Shown: positions 1 through 10,762 of the stretch, piece by piece
Layout of the letters: every line of letters starts with the position of its first letter
Numbering within the stretch: the stretch's first letter is position 1
Assembly (NCBI RefSeq): GCF_040719145.1
Contig: NZ_JBFDUZ010000001.1
Coordinates: forward strand, 2,604,001-2,668,000
From: Paenibacillus sp. JQZ6Y-1
GTDB lineage: Bacteria > Bacillota > Bacilli > Paenibacillales > Paenibacillaceae
Direction: 5' to 3'
DNA: 64,000 nt
Position numbers and translations under genes: made by a program
Notes under the pieces: generated by a model
What the model was told of the DNA's origin: nothing
Databases searched by the model: none
Seen by the model: the letters and a program-made list of their open reading frames with translations, nothing else

Positions 1-53
1 TTTGGCTTTATCGCCTGTCAGATGAGCGCAATTTGGCGCCCATTTCGGGAAAA

Positions 54-80
54 TTACACATAACGCTATGTATTATAGCA
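54..80 (-). promoter_or_regulatory. Possible extended -10 promoter facing left edge
   Basis: On the minus strand there is TGC followed by a perfect TATAAT (about 75-80), an extended -10 arrangement, without a convincing -35. It would drive a gene beyond the left end of the window. It sits just after the terminator hairpin at 91-120. No gene is visible in positions 1-60. Confidence 0.3.
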
Positions 81-87
81 CATTCAT

Positions 88-124
88 CAAAAAGGCGTGA
101 ACATCTTTGTTCACGCCTTTTGCG
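88..124. terminator. Bidirectional terminator hairpin
   Basis: AAAGGCGTGAACA (91-103) pairs with TGTTCACGCCTTT (108-120), a 13-bp stem with a 4-nt loop. A T-run follows on both strands. It ends the minus-strand VOC gene. Confidence 0.85.
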
Positions 125-201
125 GAAGAAGTCATTTACCCGCTATTCGGTGAACGACTGCTTGCCAATTTTCAATTTTACAATGCAAAAGGAATACGGT
201 A

Positions 202-564
202 TTACGATTCCTCTGGTGAAACGATCCGACCAATACGTACCAGTAAACCAGTAGGGTCGCTGACTGCAAATTCATACACGCCCCACGGTTTGACGCAAGG
301 TGTTCCTTTTTCGATAATCAAATCGCTCACCTGTGCCGCTATCTCATCGACGTTATCCACATACAAATACAAACCAAAGGGATTGTCCTCGACCGTTTTA
401 GGCCAATCGGGTACATGATTCAAATGCAGATGCCAACCGCGTCCATCCGCGAGAATCCGGTACTCGCCGTAATCACTGAGTACGTCAAACCCTAATCGTT
501 TATAGAACGCTTCACTTTCATCCAAATCTTTGCTCGCTATAATAGGAACGGAATAATGATTCAC
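202..564 (-). CDS. VOC family protein (glyoxalase / bleomycin-resistance fold)
   Basis: This 120-residue protein has the length of a single VOC domain (two beta-alpha-beta-beta-beta modules). The first module carries the typical SEAFYKRLGF segment near residues 17-26. The end has SDPTGLLVRIGR, where family members place a metal or ligand residue. The arrangement resembles the bleomycin-resistance/dioxygenase superfamily, but substrate specificity cannot be read from sequence. The start is GTG, 8 nt after GGAGG; an in-frame upstream ATG is not available. It is a monocistronic minus-strand gene closed by the hairpin at 91-120. Fold assignment is firm; resistance to any drug would be speculation. 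Confidence 0.85.
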   Translation of the reverse strand: MNHYSVPIIASKDLDESEAFYKRLGFDVLSDYGEYRILADGRGWHLHLNHVPDWPKTVEDNPFGLYLYVDNVDEIAAQVSDLIIEKGTPCVKPWGVYEFAVSDPTGLLVRIGRIVSPEES

Positions 565-676
565 TTCATCTTCCTCCTCTTTGTAGGCAAAGCTGCTGCC
601 GATTTAGCATGATCATGTCTGTCCCTTTAAGACTATCCTTAGGCTCTATCGTATGTTGCTGTGGAGTTCAGTCGAC

Positions 677-1195
677 TTAACGACGATCCTGTGGTCCGCC
701 TACGAAGGCTTGTTCTTCGGTATCCAGACCGTAAGCGGTGTGGAGAGCAGCTACAACGTCATTCAGTTTGCCTGCTTCGATTACGCAGGACACTTTGATT
801 TCGGAGGTGCTGACCATTTTGATACTAACGCCTTGAGTGGAAATCGCCTCGAACATTTGAGCAGCTACACCCGGATGGCTAACCATGCCTGCGCCAACGA
901 TGGAAACTTTGACCAGATCAACTTCGGATGTCACTTCATCGTATGGAAGTTCGCCGCGGATCGCTTGGATCACTTGCAGGGCGCGTTCGCGTTCTTCGAG
1001 ATTCACGGTAAAGGAGAAATCAGCTTTGCCGTTCATTACGCCGCTTTGTACGATAATATCCACGTCGATCTTGGCAGTTGCGAGTTCGCTGAACATTTTG
1101 GCGAGTACACCGGGAATGTCATTGACCCCTCTGACCGTAATACGTGCTACGTTTTTGTCATAAGCGATGCCGCTGACTACCGCTCCCTGTTCCAT
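677..1195 (-). CDS. lysC: Aspartokinase II beta subunit from internal start
   Basis: Inside lysC the ATG at 1193-1195 (residue 246 of the alpha chain) is preceded by AAGGAGG with 8 nt spacing, a stronger ribosome binding site than that of the full gene. The 172-residue product would contain just the two ACT regulatory domains. B. subtilis LysC is known to be an alpha2-beta2 enzyme with beta made from such an in-frame start. Here the existence of the product is inferred from the site. Confidence 0.65.
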   Translation of the reverse strand: MEQGAVVSGIAYDKNVARITVRGVNDIPGVLAKMFSELATAKIDVDIIVQSGVMNGKADFSFTVNLEERERALQVIQAIRGELPYDEVTSEVDLVKVSIVGAGMVSHPGVAAQMFEAISTQGVSIKMVSTSEIKVSCVIEAGKLNDVVAALHTAYGLDTEEQAFVGGPQDRR

Positions 1196-1930
1196 AACCG
1201 CTTCCTCCTTCACTACCGTTCCTTCATTATAGTTAAAGCTGGATCGTACTACGAGGCGTACGTTGTTGTGCTTGGCGTATTCTACTGCGCGTGGATGCAA
1301 TACCGCTGCGCCGAGGTTCGCCAGCTCCAGCATTTCGTCATAAGAGATTTCTTTTAGCTTGCGAGCGCATTTGACAATACGCGGATCGGTGGAATAGATG
1401 CCATCCACGTCTGTATAAATTTCGCATACATCTGCGTTAATAGCTGCTGCCAGTGCTACAGCTGTCGTATCCGAGCCGCCGCGACCGAATGTCGTAATCT
1501 CGCCGTCTTCGGTAATCCCTTGAAAACCAGCTACGACTACAATTTGACCAGCGCCAAGCGCTTTCAGTATACGTTCTGGGCGAATCTCGCGAATACGAGC
1601 GCGACTATGCTCTGCTTCCGTTTCAAAGCCTGCTTGCCAGCCGGTAAAGGATACCGCTTCGCGTCCTTGATGTGCAATCGCCATCGACAGCATGGCAATC
1701 GAAATCTGTTCCCCCGTCGTCATCAGCATATCCATTTCACGCGCGGGCGGATTCGGATTCAGCATCAGTGCTTGATCGATCAGATCATCTGTCGTGTCTC
1801 CCATAGCGGATACAACGACGACGCATTGGTGTCCTTCATCCTGCTTTTCAATAATGCGTTTTGCTACGCGCTGCATGCGCTCTACATCGCCGACGGAGCT
1901 ACCGCCGAATTTCATCACGTACAAAGCCAA
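677..1930 (-). CDS. lysC: Aspartate kinase (aspartokinase II type), alpha subunit
   Basis: It phosphorylates aspartate in the first step of lysine, threonine, methionine and diaminopimelate synthesis. The amino-acid kinase domain begins with KFGGSS (residues 7-12) and contains TTGEQISIAMLS and the GRGGSDTTAVALAA loop. Two ACT domains follow from about residue 265 to 410 (VRGVNDIPGVLAKMF and VSIVGAGM). I chose the TTG at 1930 because GGGAGTG lies 7 nt upstream and the protein then starts MALYVMKFGG, as in the family; an ATG at 1964-1966 has no good ribosome binding site. Length is 417 residues. An internal start with a perfect Shine-Dalgarno at 1195 would give the beta subunit, as in B. subtilis LysC. 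I see no lysine riboswitch in the leader. Confidence 0.93.
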   Translation of the reverse strand: MALYVMKFGGSSVGDVERMQRVAKRIIEKQDEGHQCVVVVSAMGDTTDDLIDQALMLNPNPPAREMDMLMTTGEQISIAMLSMAIAHQGREAVSFTGWQAGFETEAEHSRARIREIRPERILKALGAGQIVVVAGFQGITEDGEITTFGRGGSDTTAVALAAAINADVCEIYTDVDGIYSTDPRIVKCARKLKEISYDEMLELANLGAAVLHPRAVEYAKHNNVRLVVRSSFNYNEGTVVKEEAVMEQGAVVSGIAYDKNVARITVRGVNDIPGVLAKMFSELATAKIDVDIIVQSGVMNGKADFSFTVNLEERERALQVIQAIRGELPYDEVTSEVDLVKVSIVGAGMVSHPGVAAQMFEAISTQGVSIKMVSTSEIKVSCVIEAGKLNDVVAALHTAYGLDTEEQAFVGGPQDRR

Positions 1931-2167
1931 GACATCTTCACTCCCTACTTGATACTGGCTCGGCAAGCGCCACAGCCATCATTAACAGCATATCCATTCT
2001 ACGGATATGACATGATATGAAACACTCAGTCTTTACCAGTATAATACGACAACGCGTTAAGTACTACCGTAAATTTTGTACGTTTCGGCTTCTATCGCTT
2101 GCCGCTGTTGTCTATGTACATCGTACTGCAAATGATCATGCAATTTATGCAAATTTATGACCTCGAC

Positions 2168-2195
2168 AGTATAATTATGCAATATGTTGTGTAAA
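2168..2195 (-). promoter_or_regulatory. Putative promoter upstream of lysC
   Basis: On the minus strand TTTACA (2190-2195) and TATACT (2168-2173) are separated by 16 bp, directly downstream of the efp terminator. The transcript would carry a leader of about 230 nt before lysC. I do not see lysine-riboswitch sequence in that leader. Confidence 0.45.
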
Positions 2196-2239
2196 AAAGC
2201 AGGCTGTTTCCGCCAAAAATGACGGAGAGCAGCCTGCTG
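2193..2239 (-). terminator. efp terminator
   Basis: On the minus strand AGCAGGCTG and CAGCCTGCT pair around an inner CCGTCA/GGCGG helix and are followed by a T-run, 25 nt after the efp stop codon. Confidence 0.8.
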
Positions 2240-2263
2240 TGCAGTCCATAGACTGTCGAATGA

Positions 2264-2821
2264 TTACGCGCGGGAAACGTATTTGCCTTCGCGTGTGTCG
2301 ATGATCAGTACATCGCCTTGATTGATAAACAGAGGCACTTGAACGCTGTGACCTGTTTCCAGTTTTGCACTTTTCGTTGCGCCTGTAGCAGTGTTACCTT
2401 TGATACCCGGCTCTGTTTCAACGACTTCCAGCTCAACGGATGTTGGCAGGTTGATTCCGATGATTTCGCCTTGGTAGCTAACGATGTTAACGGTCATGTT
2501 TTCTTTCAGGAATTTCAGTTCCCATTCCAGTTGGCTTTCGTTCAGCTCGAACTGGTCGTAGGTTTCGTTATCCATGAAAGTGTGCTCTTCGCCGCTTGCA
2601 TACAGGTATTGTACGCCACGGTTTTCGATTTGTGCACGAGCAATATTTTCGCCAGCGCGGAATGTGCGCTCAACAACGTTACCGTTACGCAGGTTTTTCA
2701 GCTTGGAGCGTACGAATGCAGCACCTTTACCTGGTTTTACGTGTTGGAACTCAATAACGGAGAAAATGTTACCGTCTACTTCTACGGTCAAGCCTGTTTT
2801 AAAATCGTTAACTGAAATCAA
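2264..2821 (-). CDS. efp: Elongation factor P
   Basis: EF-P binds between the P and E sites and rescues ribosomes stalled at polyproline. The 185 residues match the family length and show three beta-barrel domains: an N-terminal KOW-like domain with [10 protein letters not shown] and the loop PGKGAAF, and two OB domains, the last with a [15 protein letters not shown] type motif. Lys32 is at the position that is modified in other bacteria. The start is TTG, placed 7 nt after GAGGAGG, and reproduces the family N-terminus exactly. It follows the M24 peptidase gene, a conserved Bacillales order, but is separated from it by about 330 nt holding a strong dyad. Confidence 0.96.
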   Translation of the reverse strand: MISVNDFKTGLTVEVDGNIFSVIEFQHVKPGKGAAFVRSKLKNLRNGNVVERTFRAGENIARAQIENRGVQYLYASGEEHTFMDNETYDQFELNESQLEWELKFLKENMTVNIVSYQGEIIGINLPTSVELEVVETEPGIKGNTATGATKSAKLETGHSVQVPLFINQGDVLIIDTREGKYVSRA

Positions 2822-3009
2822 AATAACGCCTCCTCATGTATGGTAAAGCCAGTGGTCATACAATATATGTTCATTTTTACTGCTGCTGAAACATTCGTGA
2901 TGGATGTCCTCAGCCTCACTTCTATATATTGTACCCTTCCTGCCAGCGTATGGTGACGACTGTATGCAGAAAGTTGCGGAATATGCGTTGGCGGAGGAAT
3001 CGCCACAGC

Positions 3010-3067
3010 GACGGACCGGTGATAATACACGACTGCTTGCACAGTCCTCGTTCATCACCGGTCTGTC
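3010..3067. repeat. Long stem-loop in the pepQ-efp gap
   Basis: GACCGGTGAT (3014-3023) and ATCACCGGTC (3054-3063) form a perfect 10-bp stem that extends through CGACG/TGTCG with one mismatch. A second stem, GACTG/CAGTC, lies inside. No T-run follows, so it is not a standard terminator. The 330-nt gap 2822-3153 otherwise shows no convincing gene. Confidence 0.6.
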
Positions 3068-3153
3068 GAGATGGCGACCCATATCTCCGCGCGCATGCTC
3101 CATGTATTTTATTCGGCATCCTAGTCTCCGCAACCTGCTGGAAGCGGAAAATG

Positions 3154-4230
3154 TTATGCCGGTAAAATCGTGAATTCTTTGCTCGAATGAGTCAGTACAC
3201 GGATACCTGTTTCGGTAATCAGCACATCATCCTCAATCCGTACACCGCCAAAGCCTGGAACATAAATGCCTGGCTCGACTGTAACAACCATGCCTGGCTT
3301 GAGCACCATGTCGCTCATTTTGGACAGACGAACATCTTCGTGCACCTCTAGACCAATTCCGTGCCCAGCACTGTGTCCGTAAGCGTCGCCATAGCCGTGT
3401 GAAGAGATAATGTCGCGGGAGAGTGCATCCGCTTGCTTACCAGTCAGACCCGGTTTTAGGTTTTCCAATGTATGCAGCTGCGATTCCAGTACGATATTGT
3501 AGATCTCGCGATGCTTATCCGACGGTGTACCAACGAATACGGTACGTGTGAGATCGGATACATAGCCGTTGTACAATGCGCCAAAGTCAAACGTGATGAA
3601 CTCATCGCGTCCAACAGGCTTCTCGCTCGCTGTACCGTGTGGCAGAGCCGAACGTACACCCGAAGCGACAATCGTCTCGAACGAAGGACCGGACGCACCT
3701 AGACGGCGCATGAAAAATTCCATTTCCAGCTCCAGTTCTTTTTCGGTAACGCCTGGCTTGATGTAGCCGAGGATATGCTCGTACGTTTTGTCAGCAATCT
3801 CGGTTGCCTTTTCGATCAGGGCAATCTCGTCTGCATCCTTGAAGTTACGAATGCCTTCCACCAGTCCAGATACCGGCACTAGCTCGATTGGAGTCAATTG
3901 TTCCTTGTAGCTTGCATAGCGGCTGAACGATACATGCTCCTGTTCAAAACCAAGCTTTCCTATGCCCCAGCCGGACAGCAATTCCTTGACTGTCTCTGCT
4001 ACATTTGGCTTGTGCTCTACAACGGTAAATGCGGTCGCCTGTTCTGGCGCCTGAGTCATATAACGGAAATCGGTTAGCAAATACGCCTGCTCTGCGGTCA
4101 CCAATACATAACCCGCAGAACCTGTAAAACCAGTCACATACCGGCGGTTGATACCGCTTGTAATCAGGATTGCTTCCAGTTCACGCTCCTGCATCGCATG
4201 GCGCAATTGGTTTAAACGTGCTGTAGTCAT
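3154..4230 (-). CDS. M24 family Xaa-Pro peptidase (YqhT-like)
   Basis: It is predicted to cleave peptides with proline in the second position in the cytoplasm. A creatinase-type N-terminal domain covers about residues 1-130. The pita-bread catalytic domain follows, with HGTASEK, a metal-binding FDFGALYNGYVSDLTRT segment with two aspartates, GHGIGLEVHE with the metal histidine, and VEPGIY...GVRIEDDVLI with the glutamates. All five expected dinuclear metal ligands appear present. Length is 358 residues from the ATG at 4228-4230, which has AGGGGAG 7 nt upstream; the GTG six bases earlier is too close to that site. It lies upstream of efp as yqhT does in Bacillus. Confidence 0.92.
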   Translation of the reverse strand: MTTARLNQLRHAMQERELEAILITSGINRRYVTGFTGSAGYVLVTAEQAYLLTDFRYMTQAPEQATAFTVVEHKPNVAETVKELLSGWGIGKLGFEQEHVSFSRYASYKEQLTPIELVPVSGLVEGIRNFKDADEIALIEKATEIADKTYEHILGYIKPGVTEKELELEMEFFMRRLGASGPSFETIVASGVRSALPHGTASEKPVGRDEFITFDFGALYNGYVSDLTRTVFVGTPSDKHREIYNIVLESQLHTLENLKPGLTGKQADALSRDIISSHGYGDAYGHSAGHGIGLEVHEDVRLSKMSDMVLKPGMVVTVEPGIYVPGFGGVRIEDDVLITETGIRVLTHSSKEFTILPA

Positions 4231-4486
4231 AAACACTCTCCCCTTCGCTCCGTTCTGTCTTCAAATAGCCAGAGATTATTTTACCATACCCGCAGCATTT
4301 TTGAGAATAGTCAGTTGTAACATTCCGCATAGCGCAGCGGTTTGGAACATGTGGTAATGATACGGGAAATCCGCTACAATATAGTGTATCAACACTTTGC
4401 GCCTCTATGCGCTTCATCAAAATAGGCGCAATTGCCACTTTAACTATCATCCACTCGGATGATCAATTATGGAAGGGTGACTGTAC

Positions 4487-5479
4487 TTGCCAAAACAATC
4501 TTCTCCAGTCAGCTATGGCGGCCAGGCCGTAATCGAAGGCGTTATGTTCGGCGGCAAACACGTCAATGTGACCGCAGTCAGACGCAAGGACGGCGAGATC
4601 ACCTATCTGGAAGTTCCACGCAGTGACAAAGCTTGGGTGCGCTCTCTGCGACGTATTCCGCTATTGCGCGGGATTGTCAGTCTGATCGATTCTAGCGCCA
4701 AAGGCTCGCGTCATCTCAATTATGCAGCGGACGCTTATTCTGAGGATCAGATGGACCCAGAAGAATATGCTCGCGAAAAGGAAAAAGAACAATCCAAAAC
4801 AAGCCTCAATACGATTCTCGGTGTTGCCGTTGTCGGTATTCTGTCCCTGATCGTCGGCAAACTGATCTTCACGGTCGTACCTGCTGCGATTGAAGGCTTC
4901 TTATTCTCTCATTTATTCCAGAGCCAGTTTTTGCATACATTGCTGGAAGGGGCAATTAAGATCATTCTGCTGCTCGCGTATCTGTGGGGCATCTCGCAGA
5001 CACCGATCATCAAGCGCCTGTTCCAATATCACGGTGCTGAGCATAAGGTAATAACCGCTTATGAAAACGGCTCCGAGCTGACACCGGAAAAGGTACAGCA
5101 ATTCAGCCGTCTTCACTACCGCTGCGGCAGTAGCTTTATTATTTTGACTGTAATTATCGGTGTATTGATCTACTCTCTCTTTCACTGGGATGGCATGACC
5201 GAGCGCATTATTCAACGAATTGTGCTGCTGCCGGTCGTGATCGGCGTTTCATTTGAGTTTCTGAAGTTTACGAATAGTTTGCGGGATATTCCGGTGCTCC
5301 GTTATTTGGGTTACCCCGGCTTGTGGCTGCAGCTGCTCACAACAAAAGAACCTACGCTGGATCAGCTGGAAGTCTCCATCGCCTCCTTTAACCGGATGCG
5401 CGAGCTGGATACACAGCTGGAACGACAATCCGTAGCCACAGTTGTACCGGATGCTTCTCCTGACCCTGTGAAAGGATGA
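4487..5479 (+). CDS. yqhQ: DUF1385 membrane protein YqhQ
   Basis: This 330-residue protein has the DUF1385 signature YGGQAVIEGVMFGG near the N-terminus, a central QYHGAEHKVITAYE motif and several hydrophobic segments (about residues 105-130, 150-170, 205-250), so it is a multi-pass membrane protein. Its biochemical function is unknown in the family. The start is TTG with GGAAGGGTGA upstream. It is followed 4 nt later by yqhP and is divergent from the M24 peptidase, the conserved neighbourhood of efp in Bacillales. Confidence 0.9.
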   Translation: MPKQSSPVSYGGQAVIEGVMFGGKHVNVTAVRRKDGEITYLEVPRSDKAWVRSLRRIPLLRGIVSLIDSSAKGSRHLNYAADAYSEDQMDPEEYAREKEKEQSKTSLNTILGVAVVGILSLIVGKLIFTVVPAAIEGFLFSHLFQSQFLHTLLEGAIKIILLLAYLWGISQTPIIKRLFQYHGAEHKVITAYENGSELTPEKVQQFSRLHYRCGSSFIILTVIIGVLIYSLFHWDGMTERIIQRIVLLPVVIGVSFEFLKFTNSLRDIPVLRYLGYPGLWLQLLTTKEPTLDQLEVSIASFNRMRELDTQLERQSVATVVPDASPDPVKG

Positions 5480-5483
5480 TGTA

Positions 5484-5903
5484 ATGATGAGAAAGTCACC
5501 TGCTCAAACGGTGTTTGTTGGCATTATGGCTGTACTGGCGTTGGTCGGACTGGTCTGGGGAGTGTACCGCATGATTTTTATGCCATCCACGATTGATTGG
5601 AGCGGCATTATCGTAACGCTGGTGCTGATTGGTATTCTGGTATTTGCCTTTCGTTCCTCGGCATTTCAAGGAGGCTCACGTAAGCAACCGAAGGTGAAAC
5701 CATCCGCTCGTACAATGGCCAAAGTCAAAGCACAGCAGGGCAATTACAAAAACATGTCCCAATCATCTCCTTTTGCCAAATCCAGCTCACCGAACAGAAG
5801 TACATCAAGTTCGGTCGGCAACAAGCCGAAAAAGAATTATCCGTTCCATGTGATTCAGGGCAACAAAGGCAAAGATGACGAGGAAGTTCCAAAATATCAT
5901 TAA
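5484..5903 (+). CDS. yqhP: YqhP-like small membrane protein
   Basis: It has 139 residues, with two hydrophobic segments (about 9-32 and 37-57) followed by a basic, serine-rich tail. Position directly behind yqhQ, length and architecture match YqhP/SA1362-type proteins of Bacilli, which have no known function. The gene starts 4 nt after the yqhQ stop and shares its transcript; GGATGATGTA precedes two adjacent ATG codons, so the start could be 3 nt later. A strong terminator follows at 5967-6004. Confidence 0.75.
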   Translation: MMRKSPAQTVFVGIMAVLALVGLVWGVYRMIFMPSTIDWSGIIVTLVLIGILVFAFRSSAFQGGSRKQPKVKPSARTMAKVKAQQGNYKNMSQSSPFAKSSSPNRSTSSSVGNKPKKNYPFHVIQGNKGKDDEEVPKYH

Positions 5904-5965
5904 TCCTATTCTTTTTATAACGCAACTGTCTTTATACGATACGATTATTTGAACTGTTTGATATG

Positions 5966-6005
5966 ATAAAAGAGCTGCTTTCCTAGTGGAAAGCAGCTCT
6001 TTTTG
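5966..6005. terminator. Bidirectional terminator
   Basis: AGAGCTGCTTTCC (5971-5983) pairs perfectly with GGAAAGCAGCTCT (5988-6000) around a 4-nt loop, flanked by A-run and T-run. It serves the convergent yqhP and the secreted glycosidase gene. Confidence 0.88.
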
Positions 6006-6112
6006 GATTCATCTGTTTTTTTCGTATATCTGTTACCTTTACATATCTCTGTTTATTGTCACAGTCTCTGTCCCTCGTATGATCACAGGGCTGGCTGTTT
6101 GTCTATGATCGC

Positions 6113-7792
6113 TTACAGTCCCCAGTACGAACGCAGCTTACTGAGAACATCCAGCGGGTTCTTTTTCAGGTCCTTGGCACTGAAGAAGATGCTGCCTTTG
6201 ATTGTGCTGTATTTGGCATTGTATTTGAGCTGGTTAATGATCTCATTGGAAGTATTCCAGCCCACTTCTGGGGTGTTGATTTTGTAAATGGCATGACCGA
6301 TGTACAGATCAACGCCGGAGTTTTTCGTTTCGTTTACCCACCAGTCAACCACTTTATCATAACGGGCAACGGGCAGAGACAGACTCCAATATACTTGTGG
6401 TGCGATATAATCGATCCATTTATTTTTGATCCATGTGCGTGTATCCGCAGACATGCTATCATAAGCGGTTACGCCAGCTTTTGTATCGGAGCCAGTGACG
6501 TCAGTTGCCTTGTTACGCCATACACCGAATGGGCTTACACCGAAGCGAACAGATGGCTTCGCTGCATGAATATCTGCACCCAGATCTTGAATAAAGCTAT
6601 TGATATTGGCTCGTCTCCACTCTGCTTTGTTGGAGGTTTTGCCTTTGTACGTTGTGTACGTGCTATCGTCGGCGAACTTGTTCGAGGACGTTTCGGAGGA
6701 CGGGTAGAAATAATCATCCAAATGCACGCCATCCACATCATAGTTATTCACAACTTCCATCACAGTATCAATAATGGATTGACGAGCTGCTGGAATCCCC
6801 GGATTGATGTAGTATTTATTGTCAAACTTGATCACCCAATCTGGATGCTGTAGCACGACATGATTGGATGCGAGCGAACTAGTATTGGCATCAGTCGTCG
6901 CACGGAATGGGTTGAACCACGCGTGCAGCTCCATACCACGCTTGTGAGCTTCCGTTACCATGTATGCGAGTGGGTCATAGCCCGGATTTTTGCCTTGTGT
7001 GCCAGTCAGGTATTTTGACCATGGCATTGTGGACGATTTGTACAATGCGTCACCAGAAGGACGAACCTGTACAAACACAGCATTCATGCCCATGCCCTGC
7101 AATTGATCCAACAGACTGGAAAACTCTTGCTTTTGCTTCGTTGCGCCGGATGTACTGCTGCTCGGCCAATCCAGATTAAACACAGTGGAAATCCATGCAC
7201 CGCGCATTTCCTTTTTGGCACTTGGCGTTGGTTTAGACGATGTACCTGTCGATGTCGATGTACCGGTTGACGTACTGCCAGAGTTGTTCGATGTGCCCAA
7301 TGTACTGCCATTGCCTGTTGTACTTCCTGTCGTTGTACCGCCTTTGGGAGTACCGCCCGTTTGCAATGTCACAGTCTGTGTACTCTGGTTCCAGCCAACA
7401 GTCAAGCCAAGCCCTTCACCGATAAAGCGTAGTGGCACCATCACGCGTCCACCTTTCATCTGAACCGATGTATCCAGCGATACGGATGTACCATTAAGGG
7501 TCGCAGTCGGTTGTCCTGAAGTCAGGATCAGCTCGTTATTGCCGCTATTGATTGTAACTGTGCTGGTTTGTTGATTCCAGCCGATGGTAGCACCCAGATT
7601 TTCACTGATCAGGCGCAGCGGTACCATTGTGACATTGCTGTCACTCGTTATGTACGGAGCTGCGTCTCCCTGAATGGTCTTGCCATCCAATACAATCTGA
7701 ATGTTTGATGCTGCTACAGCCATAGTGCTGCTAATGATAGGGAAAATAACGACAAGTGCCAGAAATAAAGATGTGAAACGAATCCATTTCAT
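6113..7792 (-). CDS. Secreted GHL10 (DUF187/YngK-like) glycoside hydrolase with stalk domain
   Basis: The 559 residues begin with a signal peptide (about 1-27, ending VAASN). Two copper-amine-oxidase-N type beta repeats (about 30-150) follow, both with the VPLRFI/VPLRLI core. A Gly/Ser/Thr-rich linker (about 150-195) leads to the catalytic GHL10 domain starting MRGAWISTVFNLDWP. That domain has FVQVRPSGDALY, ELHAWFNPFR and the DGVHLDDYFYP motif expected at the active site of this GH10-like family. It is likely exported and retained in the wall, acting on a polysaccharide I cannot name. It is a single gene on the minus strand ending at a convergent terminator. Confidence 0.88.
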   Translation of the reverse strand: MKWIRFTSLFLALVVIFPIISSTMAVAASNIQIVLDGKTIQGDAAPYITSDSNVTMVPLRLISENLGATIGWNQQTSTVTINSGNNELILTSGQPTATLNGTSVSLDTSVQMKGGRVMVPLRFIGEGLGLTVGWNQSTQTVTLQTGGTPKGGTTTGSTTGNGSTLGTSNNSGSTSTGTSTSTGTSSKPTPSAKKEMRGAWISTVFNLDWPSSSTSGATKQKQEFSSLLDQLQGMGMNAVFVQVRPSGDALYKSSTMPWSKYLTGTQGKNPGYDPLAYMVTEAHKRGMELHAWFNPFRATTDANTSSLASNHVVLQHPDWVIKFDNKYYINPGIPAARQSIIDTVMEVVNNYDVDGVHLDDYFYPSSETSSNKFADDSTYTTYKGKTSNKAEWRRANINSFIQDLGADIHAAKPSVRFGVSPFGVWRNKATDVTGSDTKAGVTAYDSMSADTRTWIKNKWIDYIAPQVYWSLSLPVARYDKVVDWWVNETKNSGVDLYIGHAIYKINTPEVGWNTSNEIINQLKYNAKYSTIKGSIFFSAKDLKKNPLDVLSKLRSYWGL

Positions 7793-7901
7793 AGGTTAGC
7801 ATACCTCCAGTAAATCATTTGCCCCTCTGCCCAACGTCTCTCTATACGGCATACTGCTCTTATTTAGTTAAACCTGATCCACGGTGAAAAGTTGCGCACA
7901 A

Positions 7902-7940
7902 AATAAAAGACATCTGTCAGATGAACGACAGATGTCTGCC
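7902..7940 (-). terminator. mntR terminator
   Basis: AGACATCTGTC (7908-7918) pairs perfectly with GACAGATGTCT (7927-7937); on the minus strand TTTTATTTT follows. Confidence 0.8.
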
Positions 7941-8366
7941 TTATGAATCGCTAACTAGCTCATTTTGCAGCTTTTTCAGTGCTTCGACACGTTCCGGGTC
8001 GCGGCGGAAATATTCAACCAGCGTCTCGATCTGCGTAATCGAATCCCAGCTCAGGTGATGCTCAATGCCTTCTACGTCCTTGTATATATAATCGGGATTC
8101 ACTCCGATAATATCCAGAAAATCCTCCAGCAGTTGGTGACGTTCTACCAGCCGTTTTCCCATTTTTTTGCCTTTGCTTGTCAGCACAAGACCACGGTATT
8201 TTTCATAAATCAGGTATTCATCTTTATCCAGCTTCTGGATCATTTTTGTAACGGATGAAGGATGTACTTCCAGCCCCTCGGCAATATCCGATACACGCGC
8301 ATAGCCCTTTTGATCAATCAGCTTGTAGATGCGCTCCAAATAGTCTTCCATACTGGGCGTTGGCAT
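7941..8366 (-). CDS. mntR: Manganese-responsive repressor MntR
   Basis: MntR is a DtxR-family repressor that shuts down manganese uptake when Mn2+ is bound. The 141 residues have an N-terminal winged helix (about 1-70) and a dimerisation domain. All six metal ligands of B. subtilis MntR are at the same positions: Asp8, Glu11, His77, Glu99, Glu102 and His103. The C-terminal SH3-like domain of DtxR/IdeR is absent, as expected for MntR. AAAGGGGGAG lies 4-5 nt from the ATG. A promoter at 8462-8491 and a terminator at 7908-7937 make it monocistronic. A Mn2+ riboswitch with a TerC gene lies elsewhere in the window. Confidence 0.95.
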   Translation of the reverse strand: MPTPSMEDYLERIYKLIDQKGYARVSDIAEGLEVHPSSVTKMIQKLDKDEYLIYEKYRGLVLTSKGKKMGKRLVERHQLLEDFLDIIGVNPDYIYKDVEGIEHHLSWDSITQIETLVEYFRRDPERVEALKKLQNELVSDS

Positions 8367-8461
8367 CTTGCTCCCCCTTTGGTTACACTCTCTAATTCAT
8401 GATTCTGCTGCCGATGAATGGCTTCGCTGCTTGCGATCAGAATCACATGGTTCATTCAATA

Positions 8462-8491
8462 ATCATACATGGAATAACGACGGGTTGGCAA
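8462..8491 (-). promoter_or_regulatory. mntR promoter
   Basis: On the minus strand TTGCCA (8486-8491) and TATGAT (8462-8467) are separated by 18 bp, giving a leader of about 90 nt before mntR. Confidence 0.6.
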
Positions 8492-8517
8492 GTTTTCACG
8501 TATTTTTTTGCCGGATA

Positions 8518-8571
8518 AAGAACCTTTCACACACGCTGTATATACAGATCACAGCGGTATGAAAGGTTCCG
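8518..8571 (-). terminator. metG terminator hairpin
   Basis: GAACCTTTCA (8520-8529) pairs with TGAAAGGTTC (8560-8569) with an inner CGCTGT/ACAGCG helix; a short T-run follows on the minus strand. It lies about 85 nt beyond the metG stop. Confidence 0.6.
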
Positions 8572-8652
8572 TCCAACTTGTATATTTGTTCTTATTTTCG
8601 TTTGAAGATAACGGTGGTTTGCGTAGGGTATACTATGATGGTTTTGCTAGTA

Positions 8653-10713
<2,061 letters not shown>

Positions 10714-10762
10714 TCATCTGATGGGCAAGTCTAGATCGCTCGCTATACAGCAAATGGACGCA

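Noticed and set aside
653-1357. Long plus-strand open frame opposite lysC
   Set aside because: It is a shadow frame: the minus strand encodes a clear aspartokinase with motifs, and this frame has no family pattern or ribosome binding site.
1931-2190. Lysine riboswitch in the lysC leader
   Set aside because: The leader is long enough, but the conserved L-box segments are not present by eye.
2834-3133. Several 70-100 codon frames on both strands in the pepQ-efp gap
   Set aside because: None has a plausible ribosome binding site or recognisable protein sequence. The region is dominated by an inverted repeat, which creates mirrored open frames.
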